Source: Anomalospiza imberbis (lineage: Eukaryota > Chordata > Aves > Passeriformes > Viduidae). Taken from it: a stretch of DNA of 64,000 nt. A model generated the notes under the pieces. That model made no database searches. It was given only the letters and a program-made list of their open reading frames with translations, and was not told the origin of the DNA. Positions 14,251-27,200 of this stretch are shown here, in pieces. The stretch is taken from assembly GCF_031753505.1 (NCBI RefSeq), contig NC_089681.1:34267368-34331367 (forward strand), given 5' to 3'. Both the position numbers and the translations under genes were made by a program. Every line of letters begins with the position of its first letter. Within the stretch, counting starts at the first letter, position 1.

Positions 14251-17200
14251 CAGTTTCCCATTCTATTTGCTAGGGTAATTATGTCTCCTAAAGAAAGAAA
14301 AATAAAGCTAAGGGTGGTATTATGAAACCTTTATGTTGTTTGAAATAAAAATTACAGTTCTTATCCCACATTACTTGGAGAAAAAAAATCTTAGGTAACC
14401 AGGAGTTTGGCATGTTTACCTTGAGAAGAGTTATTTTGGCTTTTTATAGCTCAAAGAAATTACAGTTCTTGGGTTTGCATAACAACAATGTACCTGCTGG
14501 ATGCTTTTTAGCTGCACTTCTAGAAAACAAAAAATTCCAAAACACTAAATCCATCTCAGAGCTCTTGAAGATTTATTGCAATCTGTTCTCAAGAGTGCTG
14601 ATCCAGCTTTCAAATTCACAAAAACTAACTGTCAGGTTGCCCAAATGAGAGCACAACTGGATACTAAAGAGATACACTTGTACAGAAGAATAGATGTATG
14701 GATACAGGCAGCAGGATTATTCATTGAGATTATTAGCACACAAATAGAACTTGTTGGATTGGATGCTTGAAATGCAAAGTGGGTCAATACTTCACTCAGA
14801 CAGAAATGAGTAGGTGCTGATTCTGAATACTCTGTCCTAGCCAATTTTAGGCACATACCTCCTGTTCACATTTTAGAAAGATGGAAAAAAAAAACAGCAA
14901 AGCTTCATCCCAGAAATAATTCATACTTAGAATTCTTGTTACATTCCAAGTTAATGTGGAAAAAAAATCTAAAACAAAATCAGGTAGTGCCATGGTATGT
15001 GTTACCACGAAAATCCCAGAAAAGAGGCACTTCTAAAGGGCATTCCTCAAATCTAAACTCGTTCTCTAACCACAGTATTCTCAGATGCCAACAATCTCTC
15101 ACAAGTCTAAGCTTTCTGTAAGCTTCTTTCTAAAACCAAAAGAAAAAAGAAAAGAAACCCACAACAAAAACTACACAAAACAGGATAAGGATGCTCATGA
15201 AGCCTGACAGAATATAAGGGCTCAGTTTAAAACCTTACTGTCAGCACTAACAACACCTGCATGCCCTGGGGCATTTAGAAGCTGTGTTATAGGTTCACAG
15301 CGATCTTACCTGCAAAAATCTTGGGCACCTGAAAGATGAAATGGCAGAGAAGTAACAATTTTGAAAAGTCATGACTTGGGGATCTACATTCAAAGGGGAA
15401 AAAAGGAGGCTGCAATATCAAATTTGTTTTGCAACCTGTCAAGTCTCAAAACTGACACAGTCTCAGATGTACACAGTAATTCCCGCCCACCTTCCTTCCC
15501 AGCTGTAACCCATAAATAAGAATTTACCTTGTAAAAATGTTTGGAATCAAGTGAATCTGGGCTGAGTAACCATTCATAGCTGAGTGGATAGGGCTTCCTA
15601 CTATGTGTTAACAGATACTGGTAGTCAGTAGAAGACCAATGCTTGCTGAGTCAGCTTAAGCTCATTAATTCTTTCTCCAGGAGGTTACTCCTCACATTTC
15701 CTTACAGAGAAGGAAACAACTTTCAAACCAAGGCAGAGTCTAAGGTCTTCCTGCATCTCATGTGTCAAGCACTTCTCTTGAACACTTCTCTTTCACACAA
15801 ATTAGGAATATAATTCAAATGTCAAACCACACAAAACTTCAGGAAAGATGTCCTTAAGTAGGTACTGCTGGTTAATGAAGTACAAAAATCCCTAACCACT
15901 GTAACAGAAGGCCACAAATACAGGACAGGATGGAGAAAAGAGACAACCAGGATACTGGAACGCAATGACCTACTAGTGAGAGCAACTACTGCTCTTAAGT
16001 GTAATGCAGGGGAATTGTACTTCACCTTCAGTACACTGCCAACTGTTCCGTCCATCAGCATTCTATGCCTTTGTAATTGTCTAAAATCAATGGTGTAAAG
16101 TCCCCCTGATCATTGATTATTCATTAGGCAAGTATGAAATACAATCTGTTTATGCATCACTATCCCTGCTCTCATCTCAGAAAGCTCACAGGTCCTCTCT
16201 CCATGTCCTTCTTTCCTGTGACTGCCCTCAGCTACCCTGTTTTATTTCATGCACTCTCTAAAATGTTGACTTGAAGCATATATTGAGCAATTACAGTCAC
16301 AACCTGCTCAGCAGATAACACTGGAGAAAACTGAACCCAAGTCCACTCTGTTCTGAGTTGGTATTAGAAAATTAGTACTCCTGAGAAAAAAAGATGGCTG
16401 TCATCCATGACAAGTGACAGTTAATTAGCATCCAAATCAGAAGCAGTATAAGAAAATGCTAGCTGTTCCTGGATGAAAGACAAAGCACAGATCTCCTTTT
16501 GCAATGTGTCAGAACTTTTAGACACGTGAAAAACTGACATGTTAGTGACTATATCTGACTGTGAACACATGGCATTCTTGAAACACCATAAAGCACATCT
16601 AATAGGAATACTAGTATAGAGTACAAGATTCATCTGTGCATAGTCTTTGATCAATTCCCATCAACTTCAAATACCTGTCTTCCTTTTTCTAAGGACTACA
16701 GGATCAAGCAAAGGCTGCAGATCTTCAGTAAACTATTGAGAACAAAAAGTACATAAAAAAATTAAATACAAAAGTAGATTTTAAATGGCCAATTAGGAAG
16801 TAGAGGAGACAAAAATCATGATCTTCTTCTTCCCAGTGTAATGGATTAAAATAACTGTAAACAGCTGTAGGAATGCTATAACCCTATATCTTAAAACCAG
16901 TCACTAGTGTTTAAGTAGATTTCACACCAAAATGCCTTCCTGGAATACAGGAGTAATACAGGAGTATACAGCACTAAGAACCTGTACACAGCCTGCACAG
17001 TTATGCAAAGAGCCTTTCACAGATTCTTTCTATGACAATAAAATTCCTGCATTACAAAGATTAGTGAAATGAGTGGTGATACGTGAAATGCTGAAACAAA
17101 TACAACTTCTTAATCTTTCTCTTTGCTATTGATAACTAAAACATCTCACAAGAATCCAAATAGAGACAAGCATCTTATACTACAGAGAAACTAGGTTAAA

Positions 17201-18715
17201 ACACAGTGACTCAGAACAGAGATGTCAAGTGGTTCACTTGAATTTTAATGTGTAAACCTATGGGTTAACGAAATTCAGAATGAGAGCTGTCAAGGGCCTA
17301 ACCTTTGAACAACCCCAAAGCACTGAATTCCCACCGAAATAAACAAGCGTCAGTTACATACTTAGACCTAGCAACACAGCTGATTGAACAGAATTTTATT
17401 CAGGAATTGAACCACACAAATGTTTCCATTTTTATCAGTTCCTTAACTAGAAAAATCACCTGCTGTTCCCTAGTACCCAGTTAGTGTTCTATCAAATGGG
17501 GCTTTATTTATTGCAAAATAAAATCATCTAACACCGCTAGCACTGAACCAGCACAGTGTATGCCAACAGCCTATGTACACAAAAAAAAAAAATAAAAACA
17601 GATCATCAGTGAACAATTTTCTAACTAAATTTGAACCTTTCTCATGGAGGGTGGCAAAATATACACTGAAGACCAGGCATCCACCACACCAGAATAAAAG
17701 AGATTTCATACATAGTAAGCTTGATTGAGAACAAGTTAAATACTGAGAAAAGGAGACTTGTGCCTTATGATAATACTGTCAGAGTGCAGTGCATAATATA
17801 TGTGCATTTAGATGTTTAAAACTGCATGAGAAACAGGATGATAAAGTGGTAATAATCACGATTGCTCTAGCACCCTTTCAAATTCTAAGTATTCACTGCT
17901 TACGTACTGAAATAGTAAAATATGCACATCTGTGCATCTACAAATCCCTGCAAGTGCATCGCTGTAAGAAAACGTTAGGTCTATAGCAAAAACACGCTGT
18001 GTGACTACAGATAAAAATTTCAGAAAACACCATCGACACGGACTTTTCACAGGACAGACTTCTTTCCGAGTGCTCGGTGCCGAGGGTGTGTTTCCCGGTG
18101 GGAGGCACCCACCTGTCCCTCACCGCTGGCCGGTCACGGAGGGGCAGCGCCTCGGGGCTCGCCCGCGGGCCGTGCAGCGCCCGGCGCTCAGCGCTACCGC
18201 CCAGGAGCCGGCGGGGGTTGGAAGCGCCGCCTCCCCTCGCAGCGCACGGCGGGTGCGCGCTCGGCCCGCGGCTCCCCGCGGCCGGACGGCGGGGCCGGGC
18301 CGCTGTCCTGCGGCCGCCGGGGCGAGGCGGCAGCGCCGACGGGGGAGGCCACGGGTACTCGGGCCGCGGGCGGCAGGGCGGAGGGGCACCTGTTTGACGG
18401 CCCGCGCGGGATCGTGCAAAGCAGAGGGCGGCGCGTTCGTGGCTGGGCGAAGAAGCGGGGCACATCCTCGGGATAGCCGGGAAGGGAGGGCTGCGCGGAG
18501 CTCCGGCGCTCGGAGGGGCGGGGAGGAGAGACTCGAGGGCACACGCGTGCTCCAGGACAGAGTGAGGGGTGCCGGCACTGCCGAAGCAGCGCCTCAAACT
18601 CATCTTCGCTCCTGCGTTCACCTGGGCTGCGCGGGGGGCCGCGGCCATCGTGGGGACACCCCCGCCCCCACCGCTGCCCGCCGCGGAGGAGCCGGCCGGC
18701 AAGAGCGCACCTTAC

Positions 18716-18784
18716 CTCGAAGAGGGGACCGATCTTATTCTTCTCCAGGTAGGCTTGGATCCTCGTCTGCTGGTGAGACGCCAT
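18716..18784 (-). CDS. C8orf34: C8orf34 orthologue, first coding exon (partial gene)
   Basis: The exon encodes 23 residues beginning MASHQQTRIQAYLEKNKIGP and ending LFE. I recognise this as the N-terminus of C8orf34 (vestibule-1). The residues resemble the first helix of the RII-type dimerisation/docking fold of PKA regulatory subunits, which underlies its annotation as PKA-regulator-like; its real cellular role is poorly known. The exon ends in phase 0 on GAG, followed by GTAAGG at 18715-18710, a strong donor. The ATG at 18784-18782 is the first in-frame ATG after an in-frame TGA at 18937-18935. Its context has T at -3 and G at +4, so it is not an ideal Kozak site. The frame stays open upstream to 18934 (GC-rich, Ala/Pro-rich) but contains no ATG, so that part is read as 5' UTR. 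The rest of the gene lies to the left, outside the window. Confidence 0.88.
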
Positions 18785-18940
18785 GAAGAGCTCCGGGGGC
18801 GGGGGCTTGAGCTCGTCTCCCCCGGCGGCGGCTGCAGTCCCTCCGGCTGCTGGCGGCTCACTCCTCCGCTGCACAAGGGCTGCCACAGCGGGAGAGGGCG
18901 GAGGCGCTGCCAAAGTGCCCGGGACGGAGCTAACTCAGGT
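18785..18940 (-). other. C8orf34: Probable C8orf34 5' UTR
   Basis: This is GC-rich sequence immediately 5' of the C8orf34 ATG. It contains an in-frame TGA at 18937-18935 and no in-frame ATG, so it is most simply 5' UTR. A non-AUG start such as the TTG at 18913 or a CTG is formally possible, since the reading frame between the stop and the ATG is open. The upstream end of the UTR is not defined. Confidence 0.6.
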
Positions 18941-19559
18941 AACTGGGGCCGGGGGGAAGGAGCCGGGTGCCAGTCGCCCGCTTAGCCGGGCGCGGAGCTG
19001 GCTGCCCTCAGGGAGCAGCGAACGGGCGCTGCCTGGAGAGAAGCATGGTGCAGGGAGGAGAGGAGCTGCAAAGGCGAGCCCGATCCCGCGCCGCTCCGCG
19101 CTGCGTGTGTCTGTCAGTCCGTCTCTGTGTTTCTGTGCCAGGCAGCGCCTTGGTGACGGGAGCGGCCGCGGCTCAGCGCTGCCGCCCTCGCCACAGCGCC
19201 GCTGCCGAGGCCGATAGCCGCGGGCTCCTGTCAGCTCCGCGGCCGCCGGCGCCCGTTGACGCCCGGGCTCGGCGCACAAAAGGCGGGAGCGGGGGAAGGG
19301 GGAGGAGAGCGGGCGGGAGGCGGGGGCTGCTCTGCCTCCGCCGCTCCCCTGCCCGCCCGGCGAGGGGCTTGCCCCCGGTGAAGCCGCAGCCCTCCCTCCC
19401 CGCCGGCGGCCGCGGGGCCCCCAGCTGGCTCCGGTCCCCTGGGCGGGGGTGAGCGCCGCGGGCCGCCCGGCGTGAGGCACCTGAGCGGCACGCGAAAACT
19501 TCGGCTGGGGGAAGGTCGCGGAGGAGTGGAACGAGTCGCGCTGCCAAGGGGGATGCAAT

Positions 19560-21070
19560 GACTGCAGCCAGGGCTTTTCCTTAATTTCTGTTTAAATTGT
19601 CTTTAAATCTTAAAATGCGACCTTTCTTATGATGCCAATGAAATTACCAATTAGGTGCAATGATCATCTTAATGGAATAATTTGAGTAGCTATGCAGGTG
19701 CATCCTGGTCGCAGGTTGTGTTGAGTTCCAGCAGGCAGCCAAGGGCGCGATGGAGCAAGTAAGAAATATTAACCCGGCTTCAGAGAGTACTGAGTTAATG
19801 GGTGCATCAAAGAATCAGTGTTTATTCTGTCTTCAAGTAATTAGTATCCCACCATTTCTGGAAGCAGGATCATAACCAGCTTTTTTTTTTTTTTCCTCTC
19901 TCCCTCTCTCTATTTGGAGAAGAAAAAAACATGCTTCTTGGGGTTTGACACTTCTGTTCTTCTGCAATAACTGATTTTGCTGTACTAACATTAACCTGTT
20001 TGGTTAAAAAAATACCTTTTTTTTAAATAAGGATTTTTTAAAAATACACAAAACAGCTTTCAGGACTATTGGGAACATTCAGCACATCTGCTGAATCAGG
20101 CTGCCTGTTCCCAATCAAGCAGTGTTCTGCAAATGCAAGAGTACAAGCATCTCCTGATTCAGAACTCGCTAAAGAAAAGGATTAATTTTGTCGGGAGTCA
20201 AAAGATCCTGAGTTTTGCTCCCATAGCCATTGACTCTCGTTTGACTTCAAAGTCCTCCATACTGACCTAAACCTCAAACCTCTACCTAGAAGGAGGTCAA
20301 GTGTAAGTTGTATTACAAAGAGCCTGCAGCGCATCCTGTAGTGTAAGCAATAGCCTGTAGAATTCTTTAATGGTTTGCTGGAATGTGCTCATCCTAGCCT
20401 TACTAAGGCAGTGTTTGTTTCCATAGTAGTCACTTAAAATGGCACATTTTTTAAATTTGGATTCTCAGTGGGTAGTCTTCTAAAATTCATATCAACTCAG
20501 AGTTTTAGTGTATCTTCTTCAGCAAAGTATTGCCTGGTGCCACCTAATAATATGGTGCAAAGCTAGTTTAATCAGCCTAATGAAGATCATACAATCATAA
20601 GGGTAATTGCCAGTGATGCTGGTTCTCTACAGTGGCTCTAATGATTCCCATCAGATGAGAATGTTTGTAAAATTTCATAAATCTCACCAGAACCCAGACT
20701 GCTCCAATAAGTAAAAGTCTCCCACTTTGTAAAATTATGCCCCCGCCATGATGCAAAAATGAGAGCATATGTTTCTATAACCCTACACAGCCTGACGTCT
20801 CAAAGTAGCAGCATGTCCAGACCTGCTGAGATATGGCCATATCAGGACCTGCAAACTGTCACTGCTGTGTAGACCAGAAAGAGGACTGAAGAAAAGAAAG
20901 AAGACTGTCAGCAATATCAATAGAAAAGAGAATTTATTAAAGGAGGTTTTAAAGATAGCATAAATGTCTATGGTTGCATATTGTACAATTAGATAGATGC
21001 AAAGATCTCACTGTTAAAACCTCAGAGTTTTGAGAATTTCTGTATTTTGGCTTTTTTTTCTTTCCTCCCA
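19560..21070. other. Upstream flank of C8orf34, no gene recognised
   Basis: AT-rich sequence resumes immediately after the CpG island. It contains a 32-base polypyrimidine tract (19880-19911) and otherwise unique sequence. Proximal enhancers or a divergent lncRNA could lie here, but none is visible. Confidence 0.5.
19880..19911 (+). repeat. Polypyrimidine tract (T run then CT-rich)
   Basis: This is a 32-base uninterrupted pyrimidine stretch: one C, a run of 14 T, then CT-rich sequence. It lies about 350 bp beyond the CpG island. Such tracts can be simple repeats or form non-B DNA; no more can be said from sequence. Confidence 0.85.
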
Positions 21071-21074
21071 GTGA

Positions 21075-21200
21075 ATGACAGATTGGTTGAGGTTGAAAGC
21101 GACTGCTCCAAACCCCCTGCTACAGCAGACTCACTTACAGCTTGTTGCCCAGCCCTACGTACAGATGACTTTTGAATATCTACTAAGGATGCTGGATTTT
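21075..21200 (-). mobile_element. Old CR1 LINE 3' fragment
   Basis: Read on the plus strand, the sequence follows the antisense of the avian CR1 3' region: a GGTTGAGGTTGAAAGCGAC block, then CCAAACCCCCTGCTACAGCA, CAGCTTGTTGCCCAG and TTTTGAATATCTACTAAGG. Divergence is substantial, so the copy is old. The element is therefore on the minus strand and severely 5' truncated. The 97-codon ORF at 21075-21368 partly overlaps it and is not a gene. Confidence 0.72.
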
Positions 21201-24200
21201 TTGGTGTCCATTGTCATTCTTGCTTCCTTTTTCCCTAGACCATTTTTCCTTCTCTTAATTCTCACCCAGACATATAATCTAGATTTTCCAGTTGGCTTGG
21301 GAGACACAGTAGCAGTCTTGCTGTGGCTGGGAAAGCTTCCAAGGCCAAATGTAGAATTAGCTTTCTAAACAGACACATCTTGTAACCCCCACAGCTCCTG
21401 TGAGAGTTAGTGACAGGTTATCCTTTGATAATGGATTAGATACTTTAGGGAGACAAGAACACAGACAGTTCCTTACCAAGAGCTTCATGCTGCTGTTACC
21501 TAGTTGAAGGTCTACAGCAGTTCCCTGACAGTAAAGCTTTCTGAGTGCTAAAATATGGGAGTTCAGGTGTCTCCTGCAGAGAGCATAGGCTGAGTGACAT
21601 GGTATAATAGGAAAAGGATCTTCACTGATAGCACTCTTTTCTCTTTTTTTACAAGAAAGCACAAAAATTGTTGCTAGGTTTATCACAAGCCACACCAAAA
21701 TAGCAATCAATAAATACATGTGATTTGCAAATAAGCACAGAAAGCTGGATATGTTCCTGTTGTCCTCTTAGTTGTTAGGAGAAAAACATTTTCAAAATTT
21801 AATTAAGATATTCTAAGTTTTTAAAACTGGTATTAATACAGTCTTTTAAAATTAACTTTCATCTTAATACCAAAGGAAAAGAATCTCTTGGATTAAAATT
21901 ACTGGTTTAGGCATGCCTGAATTTTTTATTACTTTTAGCAACCTTTTTGTATGACCCACTGAATACTAAGTTACTTTACAACCTAAGTAATAAAATATAG
22001 TCTCTGTATTGCACTTTGCTGTTGTCCTGTTTCATCTCATGGATATTTTTCTTTCAGGAGCAGTATAGAGCATGCACATCTACATAGCACTCAGCAGTGA
22101 ACTGCAAGAACAGAAACGACTGAAAGAATTTGCACATGGGCACCAAAAAATGAAGAGTATCTCAATTAAAAATATATTCCCCTCACAAAACAAGATTCCC
22201 AAAAAACAAGGAGAAAGAGTCAAAAGAACAGGGCTACTTTTAAGATGCTCGTGACCACACTCTATTCATTTTTTATCCTGTGTCTGTGATACCTGAACTC
22301 CCTGCTTCTTACAATTGTTATGTTGGTGGGTTTCTCACCCTGCAATCTTTTCTTCAAGAGAACGGTGTGCATTTTTGATAAGTCGTTTCCAGTTTGACTT
22401 ACTTAGTTCAAGGACTTTGCTAAAGTAGGGACCCATTAAATAATTCCATAGTATTCTACATCATTTCAGTCCTGCCATCCATTTTTCAGTTTTTCAAGTT
22501 TGCTACAGTTCCAATGCTGAGCACTGAATTTTCTAAGTTACAGTCAGTTGCAGTACCCATTCATCATTGCCAGAGTTAAGTTACCCAGGCTTCACATGCA
22601 AAGGTGTTCTTCAGGAGTCAGAGCTGCCACTGCCTAGCAGAAAAGGAAACTGATGACTTGGCTGGCTGTAAAAGTACTCTGTGGGTCACAAATACTGAGT
22701 GCCAAGTCAACAATTTTTTTTCCCTTCTGGCTAAAATTTGATCCATATGCTCTGTATGAAGTTTATTTTTTGAGATGGCATCTGGAGTACAAAAGAGACA
22801 TTACAGTCTAAGAGAAATATAGCGGCAATATATGAATTTGTTACAAACCTTTAAATGGCTTTCTAGTTCCCATTAAGTGCTTTATTTCTCAGCTATCAAA
22901 AATCATCAGAAATTCCTTAACAAACCTTTCAAAAACAATTACAGAGAAGAGAAAATGTAGCAGGCACATCAAAAGAGGTAGTATTCATCAAGACCTGGTG
23001 ATGTTTTCCTTAGAAAGCTTTCTGTTTTGTCAGTGTTTCCTTTCATGTAATAACTCTACAACAGAGAATTCTTCTTCCATTACTGTGATTGTTTCTATTG
23101 AATTTGATATTCTATTCTAAGTCATTATCTGCTTCATGAAGAGCTATTAGCCATTAGTCAACAACTTACTAAATGCAGTCCTTAAAGTATCCTTGTACTT
23201 TAAAAAAAAGGAACTGAAGTTATATCCAGGAGAATAAAATCCCTGAGTTCCTGCACTTTATAAATGAGACATTATTTTTTATTGCCAAAGAATAGCCTTG
23301 GGACATTACAAACCCCTGTTGTAAAATTTTTTGAAAAAGCACACATGCACACACACACTGGCTAAATATTGCAGTGCTCCAAGTTGTTTAAAATAATGAA
23401 GGTCTAGCAGTTCCTGACCTAGAAAGCTGTCATCTTGCTTTTTATTTAGCATTCCCCTAAAAATGGATTTGCTCGGATGGCATGTTCTCAAAAGAAATTG
23501 AAGCATCTTACTGTATTATGCTGAAATATCCAATTTACCTTTTATCCCATATCCAGTTAACTGACAGAATTAGGAATAACATCACTGGAGGGCTGATTTT
23601 GTACACTTAATTTTATCTGGTGGGTTTTTTTTTTAAATGTACTCAGTAAATGATATATCCACAAGCTTGAGTTCAAGCAACCTTAAATATCCTCTGTATG
23701 GTTTTCTATTCACACCAAGATAGGAGCCATGCAACTTCAAAATCTGGACTTGACCCAAACTTGTTGTAAAAAGCAAGAATTTCTTTGCATCTTCATTCTC
23801 ATAGAGAATTCAACCTGTGTTTTGGATACTTTGTCCTTTATACATTGTGATCTTGACCACAAACAGCCTCTGTGGTAAAAGATTTCCTATTCTCTGCAGG
23901 GCAGGAGCTCTTGGGAACTTGAAAGTTTGCATTATCGTCAGGCTCTCAATAAGGACAAGAACAAATCACTGTAAAATCCAAGATTCATAAACCCCCACTG
24001 TGCTTAAGGAGGATGAGTGTCTACCTCTTTGACTCCTCTTATTTTCAGATGTATTCTGTAATTTGTTTTCATGTATCATGTTCACATTCCTGCTTCCAAT
24101 GATTTGTTCGGGAATGCTCTCATCCTATTCAGAAAAAAAAATTCCATCTCAACTTGAAGAATCTTGCTCATATCATATTAGCAATCCAACCATTAATAGA

Positions 24201-27200
24201 AACTACTACTCTTTCAAGACTTTAGTGCAGCTTACAATGATTTTTAGCATCTTTATAGTTGTTTTTTTTCTGTTTGGCTACACATTAACATAAAACATAA
24301 GTAGAAGTAGCAGTACTTACGAGAATATTGGTAATAGAGTTGGCTGTATATATTAAATACATTTAAATGACAAATATGCTCTGAGAATTTACTCTTATTT
24401 GCAGTATGGAAGACTGCAGATAGGCTTTATTCAGAAGCCAGCTGCAAAGCAGAACTCTTGGTACCCTCCTGGAGATGGATTGGCCAGGTTTATATTCAGC
24501 TTCACTGACACCCAGGGACTAAAGTAATTAAATAAAAGACTTGCAACACAAACTGACAGTTACATTCTTCTTCCTTTCTGAGGGATAAAACTATTAATTT
24601 AATTCCTTGGTAGTGACTAAGAACATAAAATTTCAACCCTTCAAAAACTGTTCCTTTCCCCTCCTTCTGTATCACTGCCAGAGCAGAGACCATTTTTCTG
24701 TGCACTGTTGGCATTCTGGTAGTGTGGAGGGCAGCAGGGACTGAACCAAAATCTTTTGGCATGTCCTGCTGTCCCAAGAGTCTGGTCTAGTCCTTCTAGC
24801 CCTCGACTAGTAACTAATACTATGCAGACTAGCCACTAGAGGGGAATAAAGAATCAAACTGTTCTAACATAAGTTACTGCATTACAAACTGCTTTGCAGG
24901 GACATCTCAGCCATGGCCATGAACAAGTGCTGTATCTGACTCAGCTGGCAGTGCTGCTTCACGCTGCAGCCATTACATTTGCATTCAGACAGCAAGTTTA
25001 CTTAAGGGTCTTTAAACCTATAATATGTTTGTACACTCACTGCATAATTATGATAAATGTTTGTACTGCTAACTGTATCCTAATTACTTGCAGTGGTAAA
25101 GTTTTGTGGGCTCTGAACCACCAAGCATTTCAGCATGTTTTATTAGCTAAAAACATACATCCAATTTAGGTTTTTCAGGTGCTACAGATAAACACAGATG
25201 ATGGTGTTTTCAAGGGCAGGGAGGTATGGCCGTCAGAGATCAGCCACAGCTAACTAGCCTAGGAGAGCTATCAAGCCTTAGATGCCTGTAAGACCCTCAT
25301 TTGGGAAGCTACTGAAAGCAGGTAATGGTACTAAAGCTGCTGAATAGTGAGTGAATGGTGCAGAAACCAATCTAGATAGTGGAAGTTTAGGACAGCTGAT
25401 TTTCAGATGAATGAGTTAGCTTTTCTACAGAAGTCTACACAACTTTGACTTCTCTGCTCTTAACAATGCAAGTTAAGACCGGTAAAACATTCTTATTGCA
25501 CCAAAACATACAGGAGGCTGGTTTTTATTACCAGAACGGACCTAAGAATGAAGAGGATTATGTTAAATGAGCATACCAGTGATGTCATCTTCCAGCACTT
25601 CAAAACAAAAGAAGCCGTTCTAATCCAAAATCAGGAAGAGATACCTTGAAATAAATTTTAAACCTTTAAATTTGACAGTTTCAAAGCCTGTGAACTCCCC
25701 TTCTCTCCTGCCCACACTCCTGACACAGAGCTGTGATCTCTAGTAACTCTTTCTTTTGATAATGCAGGCAAAGATTCTGCTGTAGCCATTTGATTGCAGG
25801 AAGTAGAGTCAGAAAAAAAAAACAGCACAAAAGGAATAGTGGTAAAAAATATATGAGTTGGCAATGCTGCTGTATATTATTTTCCAGGCTTAAACCTTCC
25901 AACCTAAAGATTGTTATCTTCACACAGAAATCCGGGCAAGTAGGTATGTATGTATTGCTTTTTAGTAAGAGGGAGGCTAGCAATGATCCCATTTAATTTC
26001 CTGTAGTAGGAAGCTTAGCAGTTATTCAGTAATAATATCTCCTTAGGTGATTGCTGCTTACACTTGGAGGGATGTGAAATTAGAGGAAGTCCTTGAAATA
26101 TTAATGCCAATGCCCATTACAGTCCTTGAAGAAGAAGACAAGGACACTGGACTGAATGTGCCATTGAATGCTTGCCCTTGGCAGTGTTTCAACCATCACA
26201 CACTTTCTCTCTAAAGTGGAAAAAATTCTTGGCTTGGGACACATCCCCTTGGGTTGTTTCTCATGGAAAATACTGGACACAGAGTTGCTTCATCATGACT
26301 GATTTGCTTAATTGGAAAGAGAGAATGATATTTCTGCTTTTAAAGTAATTGGTGTTTAACGTTTTTTAATCTAACTGGTTTCAGAAAGTTTCAACTCATT
26401 TTCCTAAAGCAGTGTGTGCACAGGTCTTCATAGGCTGATGCCTTGATGATGAGTTGTATTTTCCACTTGATACACCAAATCTTAGCCATACAGCTGTCTC
26501 CCACTAGCAAGTATGAACTTGAAACATTTTAAATAATATGCATTACAGTAAGAACATACATCAGACAATTAGCAAAAAGGTAATTGAATTTGTCTCCTGT
26601 CTGAAAATAGAGGGAAAATGTTGGCTTGTTATTAGTAGCATGACAACCCTAATAACATTTTAAAATGTATTTTTAATCTAGGATTAATTTTCCAGTGCTT
26701 GATAAAGCAATTTAAATTTCATAAGCTTCATTGTCCTAAACAATTTGGAAATAAAGGATTATCTGCAACAAAATTGAAAGGCTCATTTGGAGAATATCTA
26801 TGTGCCTAAGATTTTTTATGGAAATATGTAGACAGTTATTTTGCTGGAAACGTTTTTGTGCGAATAGAGGGATGTATTGTCTATTTCACAGAAATATTTT
26901 AGCTTCAATCATGTTCTGATCAGGAAACTTAAATTCCAGACTGCATATAAAAAATAATAAGTGGGTTGGTATCAACTTTCCCTCAAAAGAATAAAGCATG
27001 GAAATATAGACTGCATATAGAGATACTAAGTCAATGCTTATAAACAATACTGCAGTTAACTATTAATTGTATTTTATAAAAATGAGTCAAGATTTTAAAT
27101 TTTTGGTAATCACTGGCAGATTTGCTTTAAATCTTCTTGTTAGAGTGTTTATATAAATTGTTTATGAACATTTACACAGTTGTATTGTGGTTGGATTTGT

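Larger units (their letters stand above)
2887..18050. other. Gene-free intronic sequence, nothing recognised
   Basis: This is AT-rich sequence within C8orf34 intron 1. I see homopolymer runs (for example a 17-base A run at 14234-14250), many short chance ORFs on both strands, and two short direct duplications listed separately. No exon, tRNA, rRNA or recognisable transposon could be supported. Ancient diverged repeats or conserved enhancers could be present and would not be visible by reading. Confidence 0.5.
1..18715 (-). other. C8orf34: C8orf34 intron 1 (5' part)
   Basis: This is the intron downstream of the C8orf34 first coding exon, starting at the GTAAGG donor and running off the left edge. 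I looked on the minus strand for a second exon that would continue the dimerisation/docking helix (family residues beginning ELMTKL) and found none, so exon 2 is probably outside the window. The content is AT-rich unique sequence with short A/T runs, an LTR near 2.34-2.86 kb and small duplications near 11.7-11.96 kb. The ORFs here, including the 135-codon frame at 5097-5504, match no family I recognise and are probably chance frames. The intron assignment is an inference from the donor and the gene orientation. Confidence 0.75.
18060..19540. promoter_or_regulatory. C8orf34: CpG-island promoter of C8orf34
   Basis: Base composition switches abruptly from AT-rich to very GC- and CpG-rich near 18060 and back near 19540. 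The island holds many CG dinucleotides and GC-box-like motifs (for example GGGGCGGGG near 18514 and GGGCGGGGG near 19441), and I saw no clear TATA box, which is typical of a dispersed CpG-island promoter. It surrounds the C8orf34 start codon at 18784, so transcription should start on the minus strand somewhere between about 18.9 and 19.5 kb. As I recall, the human locus has a divergent antisense lncRNA (C8orf34-AS1), so plus-strand transcription from this island is plausible but not shown by the sequence. The exact start site cannot be read. Confidence 0.88.

Noticed and set aside
18194..18913. Minus-strand 239-codon ORF taken as a single gene starting at 18913
   Set aside because: The start at 18913 is a TTG, not an ATG, and the ORF runs through the clear GTAAGG donor at 18715 into intron sequence. 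Only 18784-18716 is coding.
17938..19558. Many long overlapping ORFs on both strands (up to 261 codons) in the 18-19.5 kb region
   Set aside because: They arise because stop codons are rare in GC-rich CpG-island DNA. The translations are Pro/Ala/Arg/Gly-rich in several frames at once. Only the 23-codon exon at 18784-18716 has family support and a splice donor.
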